This document shows positions 28,032 through 36,244 of a stretch of DNA of 64,000 nucleotides, piece after piece. The number at the start of each line of letters is the position of its first letter. The first letter of the stretch is position 1. The stretch is taken from the NCBI GenBank assembly GCA_949788275.1, contig OX460916.1, forward strand, positions 2,790,001 to 2,854,000, in the 5' to 3' direction. Position numbers and translations under genes: made by a program. Source of the DNA: Weeksellaceae bacterium. GTDB lineage: Bacteria > Bacteroidota > Bacteroidia > Flavobacteriales > Weeksellaceae. The notes beneath the pieces were generated by a model. The model ran no database searches. It had not been told where the DNA came from and saw only the letters and a program-made list of their open reading frames with translations.

Positions 28032-28706
28032 ATGCATGTATTGGTTGTTGAAGATGAAGTAGGTATTGCTACTTTTATCAAAGAAGGCTTAGAGGATGAG
28101 CAATTTATTGTTTCCACCACCTTAAGAGGCGATCAGGCCATCGACATGGCTATGGAAAACACCTATGATCTAATTTTATTAGATTGGATGATTTTAGGCG
28201 TCTCGGGCATAGAAGTTTGTCAAGCGATACGACAATCATCGGGGCCCAATCAACAAACGCCCATTATTTTTTTAACGGCCAAAGACACCGTTCAAGATAC
28301 GGTAACCGGTTTACACGCTGGTGCCAATGACTACATTAAAAAACCATTCAGTTTTGATGAGCTGCTGGCGCGCATAGAAGTTCAACTACGTCATCCGCAA
28401 CAATCGTCTGTTCTTCACTTAGGGAATATTCAGCTCGACGCCTCCACCTATCAAACCTGGGTAGAGGATAGCGAGGTAAAACTTACCCACAAAGAATTTC
28501 TATTGCTAAAGTTATTGATTGAAAATAAGGGTACTGTATGCACAAGAAAGCAAATAATTGAAGATATTTGGGATATCCATTTCGATTATGATACCAGTGT
28601 GATCGATGTCTTTATGAATGCCATTCGTAAAAAATTAGGCATGAAGAAAGAAGATCAACGCATTCAGACTATTCGCGGTGTAGGATATATTGCCCATGAC
28701 CATTAA
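28032..28706 (+). CDS. OmpR/PhoB-type response regulator
   Basis: A 224-residue regulator. The receiver domain (1-118) has EDE at 7-9, phospho-acceptor Asp51 in LLDWMILGVSG, and the conserved Lys in DYIKKPFSF. The C-terminal winged helix (about 128-222) has the typical LTHKEFLLLKLLIENKG and IRKKLG...IRGVGYI elements. The kinase gene overlaps its 3' end by 11 bases. It follows the lipid kinase after 18 bp, so the four genes from 25172 may be one operon. Confidence 0.94.
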   Translation: MHVLVVEDEVGIATFIKEGLEDEQFIVSTTLRGDQAIDMAMENTYDLILLDWMILGVSGIEVCQAIRQSSGPNQQTPIIFLTAKDTVQDTVTGLHAGANDYIKKPFSFDELLARIEVQLRHPQQSSVLHLGNIQLDASTYQTWVEDSEVKLTHKEFLLLKLLIENKGTVCTRKQIIEDIWDIHFDYDTSVIDVFMNAIRKKLGMKKEDQRIQTIRGVGYIAHDH

Positions 28707-30093
28707 ACATGTTTCCATAAAAGATCGCATTGCTATTTTATATAGCTTGACTTTTATACTGCTTATTGCCTTAGTATTTAGCATTATCTATTTCTTGGTC
28801 GATTATACGGTATACAAGGCCTTGCGTTCTAATTTAACCGAAGAATTGGCTCATCATACCAACTATGTAAAAGACCAGCACCCTTTTCAACAATTTGTGG
28901 ACGACCATGAGTGGGAAGAAAAAGAACATACTGATTTAGAAGTCAATCCGGTGTTCATAACCATCTATTCTAAGAACATGGACGTGGTGGAACAATCACC
29001 CAATTTACGCGAACATCATTTAAAATGGCGTCAAGATAAATCTTCGAATCAATTTTACGAAACCACCATCGACGATTATTCCATTGTTTCTGTACAAGCA
29101 GAGCTAATAACCCCCCAAGGAATTGTGGGGTATATTGTGATAGGCATGTCGACAAAAAACACCCAATTTGTGATGGACTATTTGCGAATAGCCTTGCTGA
29201 TTATATTTCCAATTTCCGTGGTTGTAATCTTTTATCTTTCCCGTTTAATTGCTGGTAAAGGAATTCAGCCCGTTTTTGAAATCATTGATCAAACCCAACA
29301 GATCACCGAAAATAAACTTAATACACGTATTCCACTGCCGTTTTACCAAGACGAAATTTACCGCCTGACGGTTTCGGTGAACGAATTATTGGATCGGGTA
29401 GAGAACCGCCTAAAAACCGAGACCCAATTCTCGGCAGATGCATCCCACGAACTGCGTACCCCTTTGTCGATAATTAAAGGAACCTTGGAAATTTTAGTAC
29501 GCAAAGAGCGTACGGAAGAAGCCTATAAAGAAAAAATTAACTACAGCTTAAAGCAGCTCGATCGTTTAAACGATTTGGTAGAGCAATTGCTCTTTTTATC
29601 GCGCGTAGAAAACGAAAGCATTCAGCCCAATTATCAAAAATTCGCCTTAGAGATGGCGGTGTTAGATTCCATAGAACGCTATGCTAGTTTAATAAAGCAG
29701 AAAGAAATTCATTTAGATTATAATTTTTCTACCAGTTTCCCCATCAACTCTGAACCCGAATTTTTATCGATTATTTTAGACAATATTATTTCTAACGCCA
29801 TTAAATACGTCGGTCAAAAAGGACGAATAACCATTGTTTTGTACAAAACAAAAACAGCGATCTATTGCGAAATTACCGACGATGGATTGGGCATGAATCA
29901 GGCCGATTTAAATTATATTCAACAACGCTATTACCGCTCATCAGAAGTTTTAAATCGCCATATTCAAGGAACAGGATTAGGTTTAAGCATTGCCTATAAG
30001 TTGGCCAAAGTGGGAGGGATTCATTTAAAGATGAAGAGTAAAAAAGACGTAGGAACAACGGTTATACTTTGCTTTCCTAAGCATTCGTTTTAG
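28696..30093 (+). CDS. Sensor histidine kinase, partner of the OmpR-type regulator
   Basis: A 465-residue kinase with membrane segments near 15-37 and 163-183 that enclose a periplasmic sensor of about 125 residues, a HAMP-like linker, a HisKA domain with phospho-acceptor His251 in DASHELRTPLS, and a HATPase_c domain (NIISNAIKYV, DDGLGMNQ, GTGLGLSIAYKL). I chose ATG at 28696 (MTIKHVSIKDRI) over a TTG two codons earlier. It overlaps the regulator gene by 11 bases. Signal unknown. Repeat copy C begins two bases after its stop codon. Confidence 0.94.
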   Translation: MTIKHVSIKDRIAILYSLTFILLIALVFSIIYFLVDYTVYKALRSNLTEELAHHTNYVKDQHPFQQFVDDHEWEEKEHTDLEVNPVFITIYSKNMDVVEQSPNLREHHLKWRQDKSSNQFYETTIDDYSIVSVQAELITPQGIVGYIVIGMSTKNTQFVMDYLRIALLIIFPISVVVIFYLSRLIAGKGIQPVFEIIDQTQQITENKLNTRIPLPFYQDEIYRLTVSVNELLDRVENRLKTETQFSADASHELRTPLSIIKGTLEILVRKERTEEAYKEKINYSLKQLDRLNDLVEQLLFLSRVENESIQPNYQKFALEMAVLDSIERYASLIKQKEIHLDYNFSTSFPINSEPEFLSIILDNIISNAIKYVGQKGRITIVLYKTKTAIYCEITDDGLGMNQADLNYIQQRYYRSSEVLNRHIQGTGLGLSIAYKLAKVGGIHLKMKSKKDVGTTVILCFPKHSF

Positions 30094-30095
30094 TT

Positions 30096-30190
30096 GGGCG
30101 GCCGCTACGCGCCGGGCTTTCCGCACTCGCTTTTCGGTTTCGTTTCCCTTCACCAAAAAGCTCAAACAATTGCTGCAATCCCTGCCGCAA
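30096..30190 (+). repeat. Structured intergenic repeat, copy C (diverged)
   Basis: It starts GGGCGGCCGCTACGCGCC, as in copies E and F, continues GGGCTTTCCGCACTCGC, and ends TTGCTGCAATCCCTGCCGCA. The internal hairpin seen in other copies is not intact here, so this copy looks decayed. It begins two bases after the kinase stop codon and faces copy D tail to tail. Confidence 0.7.
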
Positions 30191-30250
30191 AACCCATTTG
30201 TGAACGAAAGGTTCAACCAGTTCTCTCTTCAGCATACCCAACATTATAAA

Positions 30251-30294
30251 GCCACGCCTTAAAAGGTTCTGCTAAGAACCTTTTAAGGCGTGGC
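30251..30294. repeat. Perfect 20-bp palindrome next to repeat copy D
   Basis: Arms 30251-30270 and 30275-30294 are perfect inverted repeats of 20 bp around the loop GCTA. The arms begin GCCACGCC and end GGCGTGGC. It directly follows the end of repeat copy D when read on the minus strand. No T run follows, so it is not a standard terminator, though it would fold very stably as RNA or cruciform DNA. Confidence 0.9.
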
Positions 30295-30409
30295 GTCGCG
30301 CAAGGGATAGGAGCGGAAATCTTTGCCAGCATTTCTTCCGTTTCTTAAAAAACAGTACTTCTTGCTGGCAAAATTGGGAGCGAATAGCCCGACCTGAAAG
30401 GGTGCGCCC
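30295..30409 (-). repeat. Structured intergenic repeat, copy D
   Basis: Read on the minus strand from 30409, it starts GGGCGCACCCTTTCAGGT and CGGGCTATTCGCT (identical to copy B for 31 bases), has an internal hairpin with arms AATTTTGCCAGC and GCTGGCAAAGATT, and ends CGCTCCTATCCCTTGCGCG. The 20-bp palindrome follows immediately. It lies between the kinase gene and the hydroxyacid dehydrogenase gene. Confidence 0.85.
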
Positions 30410-30607
30410 AATCATAGTTTATTAACAATATAATTTATTGTGATTTAAATGTTTAACAGGTTATTAACCGAGTTATCCTCCTTTTGTTCATTATTGATAT
30501 AGTTGTTTAAGCGATGTCATATTAACAATTTGTTGTACTTTAAGGTATTGAAAACGAGCTAATTCATATTTTATCAACAGACTTATTAAAAGATTGTTCG
30601 TTGTTTG

Positions 30608-30615
30608 TAAATTTG
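30608..30615 (+). promoter_or_regulatory. Putative -7 element of the hydroxyacid dehydrogenase gene
   Basis: TAAATTTG matches the Bacteroidetes -7 consensus TAnnTTTG exactly. No TTG lies at the usual 17-23 spacing. Transcription would start near 30622, which fits translation from 30633 and argues against the longer frame starting at 30594. The rest of the stretch from 30410 to here holds no other feature I can support. Confidence 0.5.
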
Positions 30616-30632
30616 TGTATAAAACCAGTTGT

Positions 30633-31592
30633 ATGATGAAGGGCTATAAAGTTTTGGCGATTGATAAGAACCACGATTGTTTAATTGATGGGCTAAGAGA
30701 AAACGGATTTGTGGTGGATGAAGATTATTCGTCGTCTAAGGAAGCGGTGATGGAAAAGATTGCGGCCTATGATGGACTGATTGTCCGGAGTCGTTTTCCC
30801 ATCGATCGGGCTTTTTTAGAGCAAGCGGTGAATTTGAAATTTATTGGTCGTGTAGGTGCTGGGCTTGAAAATATTGATGAAGCTTATGCTGCTGAGCAAT
30901 CGATTGTTTTATTGAATTCGCCCGAAGGTAATCGGGATTCTGTTGGTGAACATGCGATAGGTATGTTGTTAATGTTGTTGCATCATTTGCGAAGAGCCGA
31001 TAGCGAGGTAAGGCAAGGCATTTGGCGTCGAGAAGAAAATAGAGGCGACGAATTGAAAGGAAAAACAGTGGGTTTAATTGGCTATGGAAACATGGGGAAT
31101 GCTTTTGCAAAGCGTTTACGCGGTTTTGAAGTTAACATAATCTGTTATGATATTTTACCCAATAAAGGAAATGAGTTTGCTGAACAAGTTTCATTATCCG
31201 AATTTTTTGAACGGGCCGAGATTATTAGTTTGCATACGCCCCAAACTGCTTTAACCACGAAGATGATCGACGAGGATTTTATTGACCGCGTAAAGCATCC
31301 GTTTTATTTTATAAATACGGCTAGGGGAAAAGCGGTTGTTACAAAAGATTTAGTGGCAGGATTAGCCAGTGGAAAAGTATTGGGTGCGGCCTTAGATGTC
31401 TTGGAATTTGAGAAACCCAGTTTTGAACAATTGCTCATGGAAGAGATGCCCGAAGAGTTTACGTATTTAGTGAATTCGGATCGGGTTGTTTTGGCACCTC
31501 ATATTGCCGGTTGGACGAAGCAGAGTAAAATTAATTTGGCCGCCTTTATTCGCGATAAGATTTTAGCGTGGAAAAAACAAAACCAAGACTAG
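30633..31592 (+). CDS. D-2-hydroxyacid dehydrogenase (SerA-like, no ACT domain)
   Basis: A 319-residue NAD-dependent dehydrogenase. The Rossmann motif GLIGYGNMGNAFAKRL lies near 147-162. Catalytic residues are present: Arg in INTARGKAVV, Glu in LDVLEFEKP and His in VLAPHIAGWT. It is closest in look to phosphoglycerate dehydrogenase but lacks the C-terminal ACT regulatory domain, so 3-phosphoglycerate oxidation is possible but unproven. I chose the ATG at 30633 (MMKGYKVLAID); the upstream extension would contain the promoter. No serine-pathway genes are adjacent. Confidence 0.85.
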   Translation: MMKGYKVLAIDKNHDCLIDGLRENGFVVDEDYSSSKEAVMEKIAAYDGLIVRSRFPIDRAFLEQAVNLKFIGRVGAGLENIDEAYAAEQSIVLLNSPEGNRDSVGEHAIGMLLMLLHHLRRADSEVRQGIWRREENRGDELKGKTVGLIGYGNMGNAFAKRLRGFEVNIICYDILPNKGNEFAEQVSLSEFFERAEIISLHTPQTALTTKMIDEDFIDRVKHPFYFINTARGKAVVTKDLVAGLASGKVLGAALDVLEFEKPSFEQLLMEEMPEEFTYLVNSDRVVLAPHIAGWTKQSKINLAAFIRDKILAWKKQNQD

Positions 31593-31610
31593 TTGTTGAT
31601 TCTACTTTTA

Positions 31611-31639
31611 TTGGCATGGTTTAGGATGTTTTACCTTTA
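31611..31639 (+). promoter_or_regulatory. Putative promoter of the pirin gene
   Basis: TTG at 31611-31613 and TACCTTTA at 31632-31639 (seven of eight bases of TAnnTTTG) are separated by 18 bp. The pirin ATG lies 22 bp downstream. Confidence 0.55.
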
Positions 31640-31660
31640 ATCCAGAAATATTTATTGATT

Positions 31661-32374
31661 ATGATGTATACAATTTTTAGAGCTACCGAACGGGGTGGTG
31701 CAAATCATGGTTGGTTAAAGACCCATCATTCGTATAGTTTTGGGAGTTATTACGATGAAAATAGAATTCATTTTGGAGCATTACGCGTGGTGAATGATGA
31801 TACGATTACCGCCGGAATGGGGTTTGGAAAACATCCGCACGATAATATGGAAATTATTACGTTGCCTTTAAAAGGGGCTATTCGCCACGAAGATTCGATG
31901 GGGAATGGTTCGTTGATCAATGTAGGTGATATTCAGGTTATGAGTGCGGGTACCGGAATTTTTCACAGTGAAATGAATGGGCTTTCCGATGAAACGACGT
32001 CGTTTTTTCAGATTTGGATTATTCCGAATGAAAGAGATGTTACCCCGCGTTATCAGCAAGAATCGTTGACGGCTTTGGCGAAAGAGAATGCTTTGTTTCA
32101 GGTTTTATCTCCCCATGTAGATGATGAGGGGGTTTGGATTCACCAAAATGCCTGGATGTTTTTAGGGAATTATACCGAAGAAACCACAGAAACGTATAAG
32201 TTGAAAATGCAAGGTCAGGGTGTTTTCTTAATGGTGGTAGAAGGCGATCTTGTTTTTGAAGGCGAGCGTTTAAGTAGCCGGGACGTGGTAGAAATAAAAG
32301 ATACATCTGCGTTAACATTTACGGCGTCATCTTTGTCTAAGGTTTTATTAATAGAAGTGCCACTATTGGTATAA
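31661..32374 (+). CDS. Pirin family protein
   Basis: A 237-residue bicupin. The N-terminal cupin has the metal-binding HPHDNMEIITLPLKG and a later His/Glu in GTGIFHSEMNG, which correspond to the His-His-His-Glu iron site of pirin. Bacterial pirins such as YhhW have quercetinase-like activity in vitro; the natural role is unclear. ATG at 31661 is used (a second ATG follows at 31664). It probably has its own promoter. Confidence 0.92.
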   Translation: MMYTIFRATERGGANHGWLKTHHSYSFGSYYDENRIHFGALRVVNDDTITAGMGFGKHPHDNMEIITLPLKGAIRHEDSMGNGSLINVGDIQVMSAGTGIFHSEMNGLSDETTSFFQIWIIPNERDVTPRYQQESLTALAKENALFQVLSPHVDDEGVWIHQNAWMFLGNYTEETTETYKLKMQGQGVFLMVVEGDLVFEGERLSSRDVVEIKDTSALTFTASSLSKVLLIEVPLLV

Positions 32375-32393
32375 CATTGCATAATTATTTAAA

Positions 32394-33773
32394 ATGAATA
32401 CACTTCGCTCTCGCTTCCATGCTTTTTTATTTAATCAACTAGCGAAATTAAAGAACCCTAAGGCAGCCGAATTTTTTGTGCAAAGCATCCCCTTGTGGAT
32501 TGCTTCGTGTGTGATTGGTTTGGTGGCTGTTTTGTATGCGGAGATTTTACATTTTGGCGAGAGTTCTTTTCTTTATTTTTATAAAATGAACAAGGCTTGG
32601 GTGTTTTTTCTAGCTCCCGTCTTTTTCTTTTTATCGTATATAACGGTGAAGAAGTTTGGGAAATATGCGAATGCAAGTGGAATTCCGCAGGTAATGACGG
32701 CGCTTAGTTTACCCAAAAAGGTGGCGAATAATTATGTTCATCATTTGCTGAGTGTGCGGATAATTGTGGTAAAAATTATTAGTAGTTTTTTTATATCCCT
32801 CGGCGGGGGGGTTGTGGGTAGAGAAGGACCAACGATTCAGATTGCTGCGGCTATATTGCATACGACGAATAAAATTTTACCGAATTCGTGGCCTAAAATC
32901 TCCCAAAAGTTAATGATGATTACGGGAGGTGCAGCAGGGCTTGCTGCAGCCTTTAATACACCTTTAGGGGGAATTGTGTTCGCCATTGAAGAACTCACCA
33001 AAAATCACCTTAAATACTTGCGTACGACCGTGTTCTCTGCCGTAATTATCGCTGGGTTTACGGCCCAAAGTATTTTGGGACCTTATTTGGTCTTTGGATT
33101 TCCGAAGGTAGAAGCCGATGGTTTTCGGTTTTTTATGATTTTACTCTTGGTGACTTTTATCTGCGGAATCGTGGGGGCATATTTTGGACGCATTGTTTTT
33201 TGGGTGAATATGACCAAGAAAAAATTGAAACCCAAACAGCAATTATGGATTGGTTTTGTCGCTGTGATGTTGTTTGCAACCGTGGTTTTTTTGACGAATG
33301 CAGATAGTGTTGGTGCTGGAAATTTATTATTGGACCGTTTGTTGTTTGAATCGGATAAGCAAGTGGCTTGGTATACCGTACCCGCTCGCTTATTCAACGG
33401 AATAATATCGTTTACCAATGGAGGTGCAGGAGGTATTTTTGCACCCGCTTTAAGTTTTGGTGGTTCGATTGGTGCTTACGTCGGTGACTTTTTTACGCTG
33501 CGCCCTCGTCAGATCAATATGCTTGTGCTGATTGGGATGGTTGCTTTTTTAACAGCCTTTACGCGTTCACCTTTTACGTGTGCCGTTTTGGTGTTGGAAA
33601 TGACCGATCGCCATTCGGTGATATTTTATTTATTGGTGGCTGCTTGGGGGGCTAATTTAATAGCGAGTATGATCGAGAAAAGATCATTCTATGAAAAAAC
33701 CGCCGAAGTGATTTCGGAGGAGTTATTGCTTGAGTATGATCGTTCTATCAAGAAAACAGAGAAAGAAAATTAA
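32394..33773 (+). CDS. ClC family chloride channel/antiporter
   Basis: A 459-residue ClC protein with 10 or more membrane segments. Selectivity-filter motifs are present: ASGIPQ (94-99, for GSGIP), GREGP with the gating Glu144, and GGAGGIFAPALSFG. The proton-pathway Glu is conserved in FAIEEL (199-200), so H+/Cl- exchange is more likely than a plain channel. No C-terminal CBS domains. It follows pirin after about 20 bp and may be in the same operon. Roles in acid resistance are known for the family, not shown here. Confidence 0.93.
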   Translation: MNTLRSRFHAFLFNQLAKLKNPKAAEFFVQSIPLWIASCVIGLVAVLYAEILHFGESSFLYFYKMNKAWVFFLAPVFFFLSYITVKKFGKYANASGIPQVMTALSLPKKVANNYVHHLLSVRIIVVKIISSFFISLGGGVVGREGPTIQIAAAILHTTNKILPNSWPKISQKLMMITGGAAGLAAAFNTPLGGIVFAIEELTKNHLKYLRTTVFSAVIIAGFTAQSILGPYLVFGFPKVEADGFRFFMILLLVTFICGIVGAYFGRIVFWVNMTKKKLKPKQQLWIGFVAVMLFATVVFLTNADSVGAGNLLLDRLLFESDKQVAWYTVPARLFNGIISFTNGGAGGIFAPALSFGGSIGAYVGDFFTLRPRQINMLVLIGMVAFLTAFTRSPFTCAVLVLEMTDRHSVIFYLLVAAWGANLIASMIEKRSFYEKTAEVISEELLLEYDRSIKKTEKEN

Positions 33774-33833
33774 TTTGAATTTAGCCGAATTAAATTCAGA
33801 TGTATAATGTAAATTTGAATAAATTTTTAACGT

Positions 33834-34922
33834 ATGAAACGTCTAATTATCGTTGCCTCTTTATTGTTTGTATTTGGGTGTCAAAGTGACTCAGGTCGCA
33901 TTGATGGTACCAATCAACAAATGTTTAATGAAACGGTTGATGCGGTAGCGAAGAAACTACCTGTGATGCAACAGGATAAGTTTAAGGAAGCCCTTGACTT
34001 ATTGTTTGAATACCGAACCAGTGCTAATTTGGATGACGATGGCCGTTGGGCTGTTGTTCGCAACTTATTGGACGGTAAAAACGTAGAAGAAGTTTTTGAT
34101 TTAGCAGAGCAAGTGGCTACAGAAAATTCAATTTCGTGGAACAGAAATCAGGTGCCGTTTGCGAATGGTATTCCAAAACGTTCGGACACAGCCATTATTG
34201 AAGAGATTTTGAATGAACCAGGATCTGCGATTAGTCGTTTCGATTTTAGGGTTGAACAAGATGCCGAAGGCTTTTACATTTCGCCATTTTTCTATGGGAC
34301 TGATGGAAAAGAAATTCAACTGGATCAGGCGATAACGGCGACGATTGAATTGTTTCAAGGTGGTGATGTAATCTATACTTCGCGTGCTAAAATTGATCCT
34401 AATTCAATGGATGCTTTATACAGAAGCAATGGTATTGGTGTTAAATATGCTAGCTTAGACCCCAAGAAAATCAAAACCGATCACATTGATATATTAGTGC
34501 GAGTTCCGCATCCAGATAAATATTTATCGAATAGAAAGGCGATAACCATTCCTATGGATTATGTTCGTGGAGGAGGGGAGAGACAAGATTCAATTGTTGT
34601 TTCCAAGGAAATTGCCAAGGAAACGTCGATGATTACAACATTGTCTAATCGATTTTTAACCAATCTTTCGAAAAAGAATTATTCAGGGGCTTTTGCTTTG
34701 ACTCGTAGTAACGATTGGTCAACTTATCAGAAGTTTTCGAACGACCAATTGGTTCAATTGTTAGAGAATGCCCAGGTCAATGATTCAAGAATTATCGATG
34801 CCGATGAGAAGACCACCTTGGTGGAATCTTCGGTCACTTTAGCGGATCAATCGACAAAGAAATATCACTTGACGTTAGAGAAAATAAATAATAAATGGTT
34901 TGTCGTTCAATTCAAACCATAA
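33834..34922 (+). CDS. Lipoprotein of unknown function
   Basis: A 362-residue protein with a lipoprotein signal peptide (lipobox FVFGC, Cys16). The N-terminal part has MFNETVDAVAKKLPVMQQDKF, which resembles DUF6694-type lipoproteins; the remainder is not recognised. The C-terminal 90 residues (TLSNRFLTNLSKKNYSGAFAL... KKYHLTLEKINNKWFVVQF) look like a NTF2/DUF4878-like fold, often seen in secreted proteins. A terminator follows. Probably anchored in the envelope. I do not recognise the full-length family. Confidence 0.6.
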   Translation: MKRLIIVASLLFVFGCQSDSGRIDGTNQQMFNETVDAVAKKLPVMQQDKFKEALDLLFEYRTSANLDDDGRWAVVRNLLDGKNVEEVFDLAEQVATENSISWNRNQVPFANGIPKRSDTAIIEEILNEPGSAISRFDFRVEQDAEGFYISPFFYGTDGKEIQLDQAITATIELFQGGDVIYTSRAKIDPNSMDALYRSNGIGVKYASLDPKKIKTDHIDILVRVPHPDKYLSNRKAITIPMDYVRGGGERQDSIVVSKEIAKETSMITTLSNRFLTNLSKKNYSGAFALTRSNDWSTYQKFSNDQLVQLLENAQVNDSRIIDADEKTTLVESSVTLADQSTKKYHLTLEKINNKWFVVQFKP

Positions 34923-34936
34923 AAAATAAAGGAAAT

Positions 34937-34966
34937 AAAAAAGGGAAGCAATGCTTCCCTTTTTTT
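34937..34966. terminator. Bidirectional terminator between lipoprotein and OmpA-like gene
   Basis: GGGAAGC pairs with GCTTCCC around AAT, extended by six A residues on the left and seven T residues on the right. The two genes converge here. Confidence 0.92.
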
Positions 34967-34982
34967 ATATCAATAGGTATAA

Positions 34983-35684
34983 TTATTTTCCTGCTGCTTC
35001 TTTTTCGGCATCTCTAATCATCTTTTCGTTTGCAGTAATTGCAATTTCTACTCGACGGTTAGCAGCTCTTCCTTCTGCTGTTGTATTTTCAGCAATAGGC
35101 TCTTCTAAACCACGACCCGTTGATTGTAGTCGAGATGAAGCAATTCCTTTTCCAACTAAATAGTTCTTTACAGATTGTGCACGTTGTTGAGATAAGGGTA
35201 AGTTATAACCTTGAGAACCTACGTTATCGGTATGACCAATAATAAGTAAATCGGTATCTGGATATTCTTTGAAAACTTCAACCAATTTATCAAGGTTGGT
35301 TTTCGCTACAGCGGTTAGACCTGCTTTGTTGTATTCGAAAGTTACTTTAGAGCTTTCGTCTAAGATAAGGTTAATCCCTTCTTCTGTACGAACTACTTCA
35401 GCACCTGGTAAAACCTGTTCAATTTTTTGAGCTTGTTTATCCATTTTGTTTCCAACGACACCACCGGCAGCACCACCAACAGCAGCACCAATAACAGCAC
35501 CAAGAGCGGTGTTACCACCTTTTCCGATGTTGTTACCTAAGATTCCACCGATAACTCCACCAGCAACCGCACCGATACCAGCACCTTTCTGTGTATTATT
35601 AACGTTTTGCATAGTTCCACAAGATGTCATAATAAATGAACCTCCAATGACTAGGGCTATGATTTTAGTATTTAAATTTTTCAT
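34983..35684 (-). CDS. OmpA family lipoprotein with glycine zipper
   Basis: A 233-residue envelope protein. The lipobox places the lipidated Cys at residue 22 (FIMTSCG). Residues about 36-80 form a glycine-zipper segment (GAVAGGVIGGILGNNIGKGG...). The C-terminal OmpA domain (about 113-222) has the peptidoglycan-binding signature IIGHTDNVGSQGYNLPLSQQRA and GRGLEEPIAENTTAEGRAANRRVEI. It is expected to tether the outer membrane to peptidoglycan. It lies 12 bp after the lipocalin gene, probably in the same operon. Confidence 0.92.
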   Translation of the reverse strand: MKNLNTKIIALVIGGSFIMTSCGTMQNVNNTQKGAGIGAVAGGVIGGILGNNIGKGGNTALGAVIGAAVGGAAGGVVGNKMDKQAQKIEQVLPGAEVVRTEEGINLILDESSKVTFEYNKAGLTAVAKTNLDKLVEVFKEYPDTDLLIIGHTDNVGSQGYNLPLSQQRAQSVKNYLVGKGIASSRLQSTGRGLEEPIAENTTAEGRAANRRVEIAITANEKMIRDAEKEAAGK

Positions 35685-35696
35685 AATCGTTTATTT

Positions 35697-36194
35697 TTAT
35701 TTGTGGAATGTATATACTACTTGAATAATTTTACCTTCGAAGTTAACATCTTGAACCAATTTCATTGAAGTGGCATCAACATAATCGATTCTTAATTGGT
35801 AACCTGCGGTATTTTGTTTTGCTTTAATCCCAGTAACATCTTTAAAGGTGAAATACGTAGCATCACCGGTTTGGTTGATATTCCACATAATTTCTGCTGT
35901 TCCTGTAGGGCATTCTGCATTGTAGTTATTGAAGGTATAGTTTCCTTTTTTGGTGTTTTGATTTAAACTCCAAGTACTTCCTTCGTAACAAGCTGGGCTT
36001 GCTAAATCAAACACACGGCTAACGCTTTCGTTGGCTTTTAAACCAACATAGTTCACATCGCTTAAAGTCCATTCACCACGAACTTGCGTTCCGGTTTGAA
36101 CTTGCGATTTATTCACGGCGTTAGAGGCGCATGAGCTAAAGAAGATTCCAGAACAAAGTGTTAATAATAAAATACCTTTTTTCATAGTTGACAT
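35697..36194 (-). CDS. Lipocalin-like lipoprotein
   Basis: A 165-residue lipoprotein with lipobox FFSSC (Cys22). The lipocalin-type start GEWTLSDVNY and the end YTFHK fit a small beta-barrel; STWSLNQNTKKGNYTF resembles the family's central strands. The ligand is unknown. The start could be ATG at 36194 or 36185. It is the first gene of a pair with the OmpA-like lipoprotein, a common arrangement in flavobacteria. Confidence 0.8.
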   Translation of the reverse strand: MSTMKKGILLLTLCSGIFFSSCASNAVNKSQVQTGTQVRGEWTLSDVNYVGLKANESVSRVFDLASPACYEGSTWSLNQNTKKGNYTFNNYNAECPTGTAEIMWNINQTGDATYFTFKDVTGIKAKQNTAGYQLRIDYVDATSMKLVQDVNFEGKIIQVVYTFHK

Positions 36195-36244
36195 ATTTTT
36201 TAAATAATAATCTTATTTACGGGTTAGTAAAATAGTAAGTGAGA

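Noticed and set aside
30025-30216. A minus-strand frame across the 3' end of the kinase gene and repeat copy C
   Set aside because: Half of it is antisense to the conserved HATPase domain, and the rest is repeat sequence.
30251-30294. The 20-bp palindrome as a rho-independent terminator of the kinase gene
   Set aside because: The stem is strong but no T run follows on either side, and the same architecture recurs at copy E as part of a repeat.
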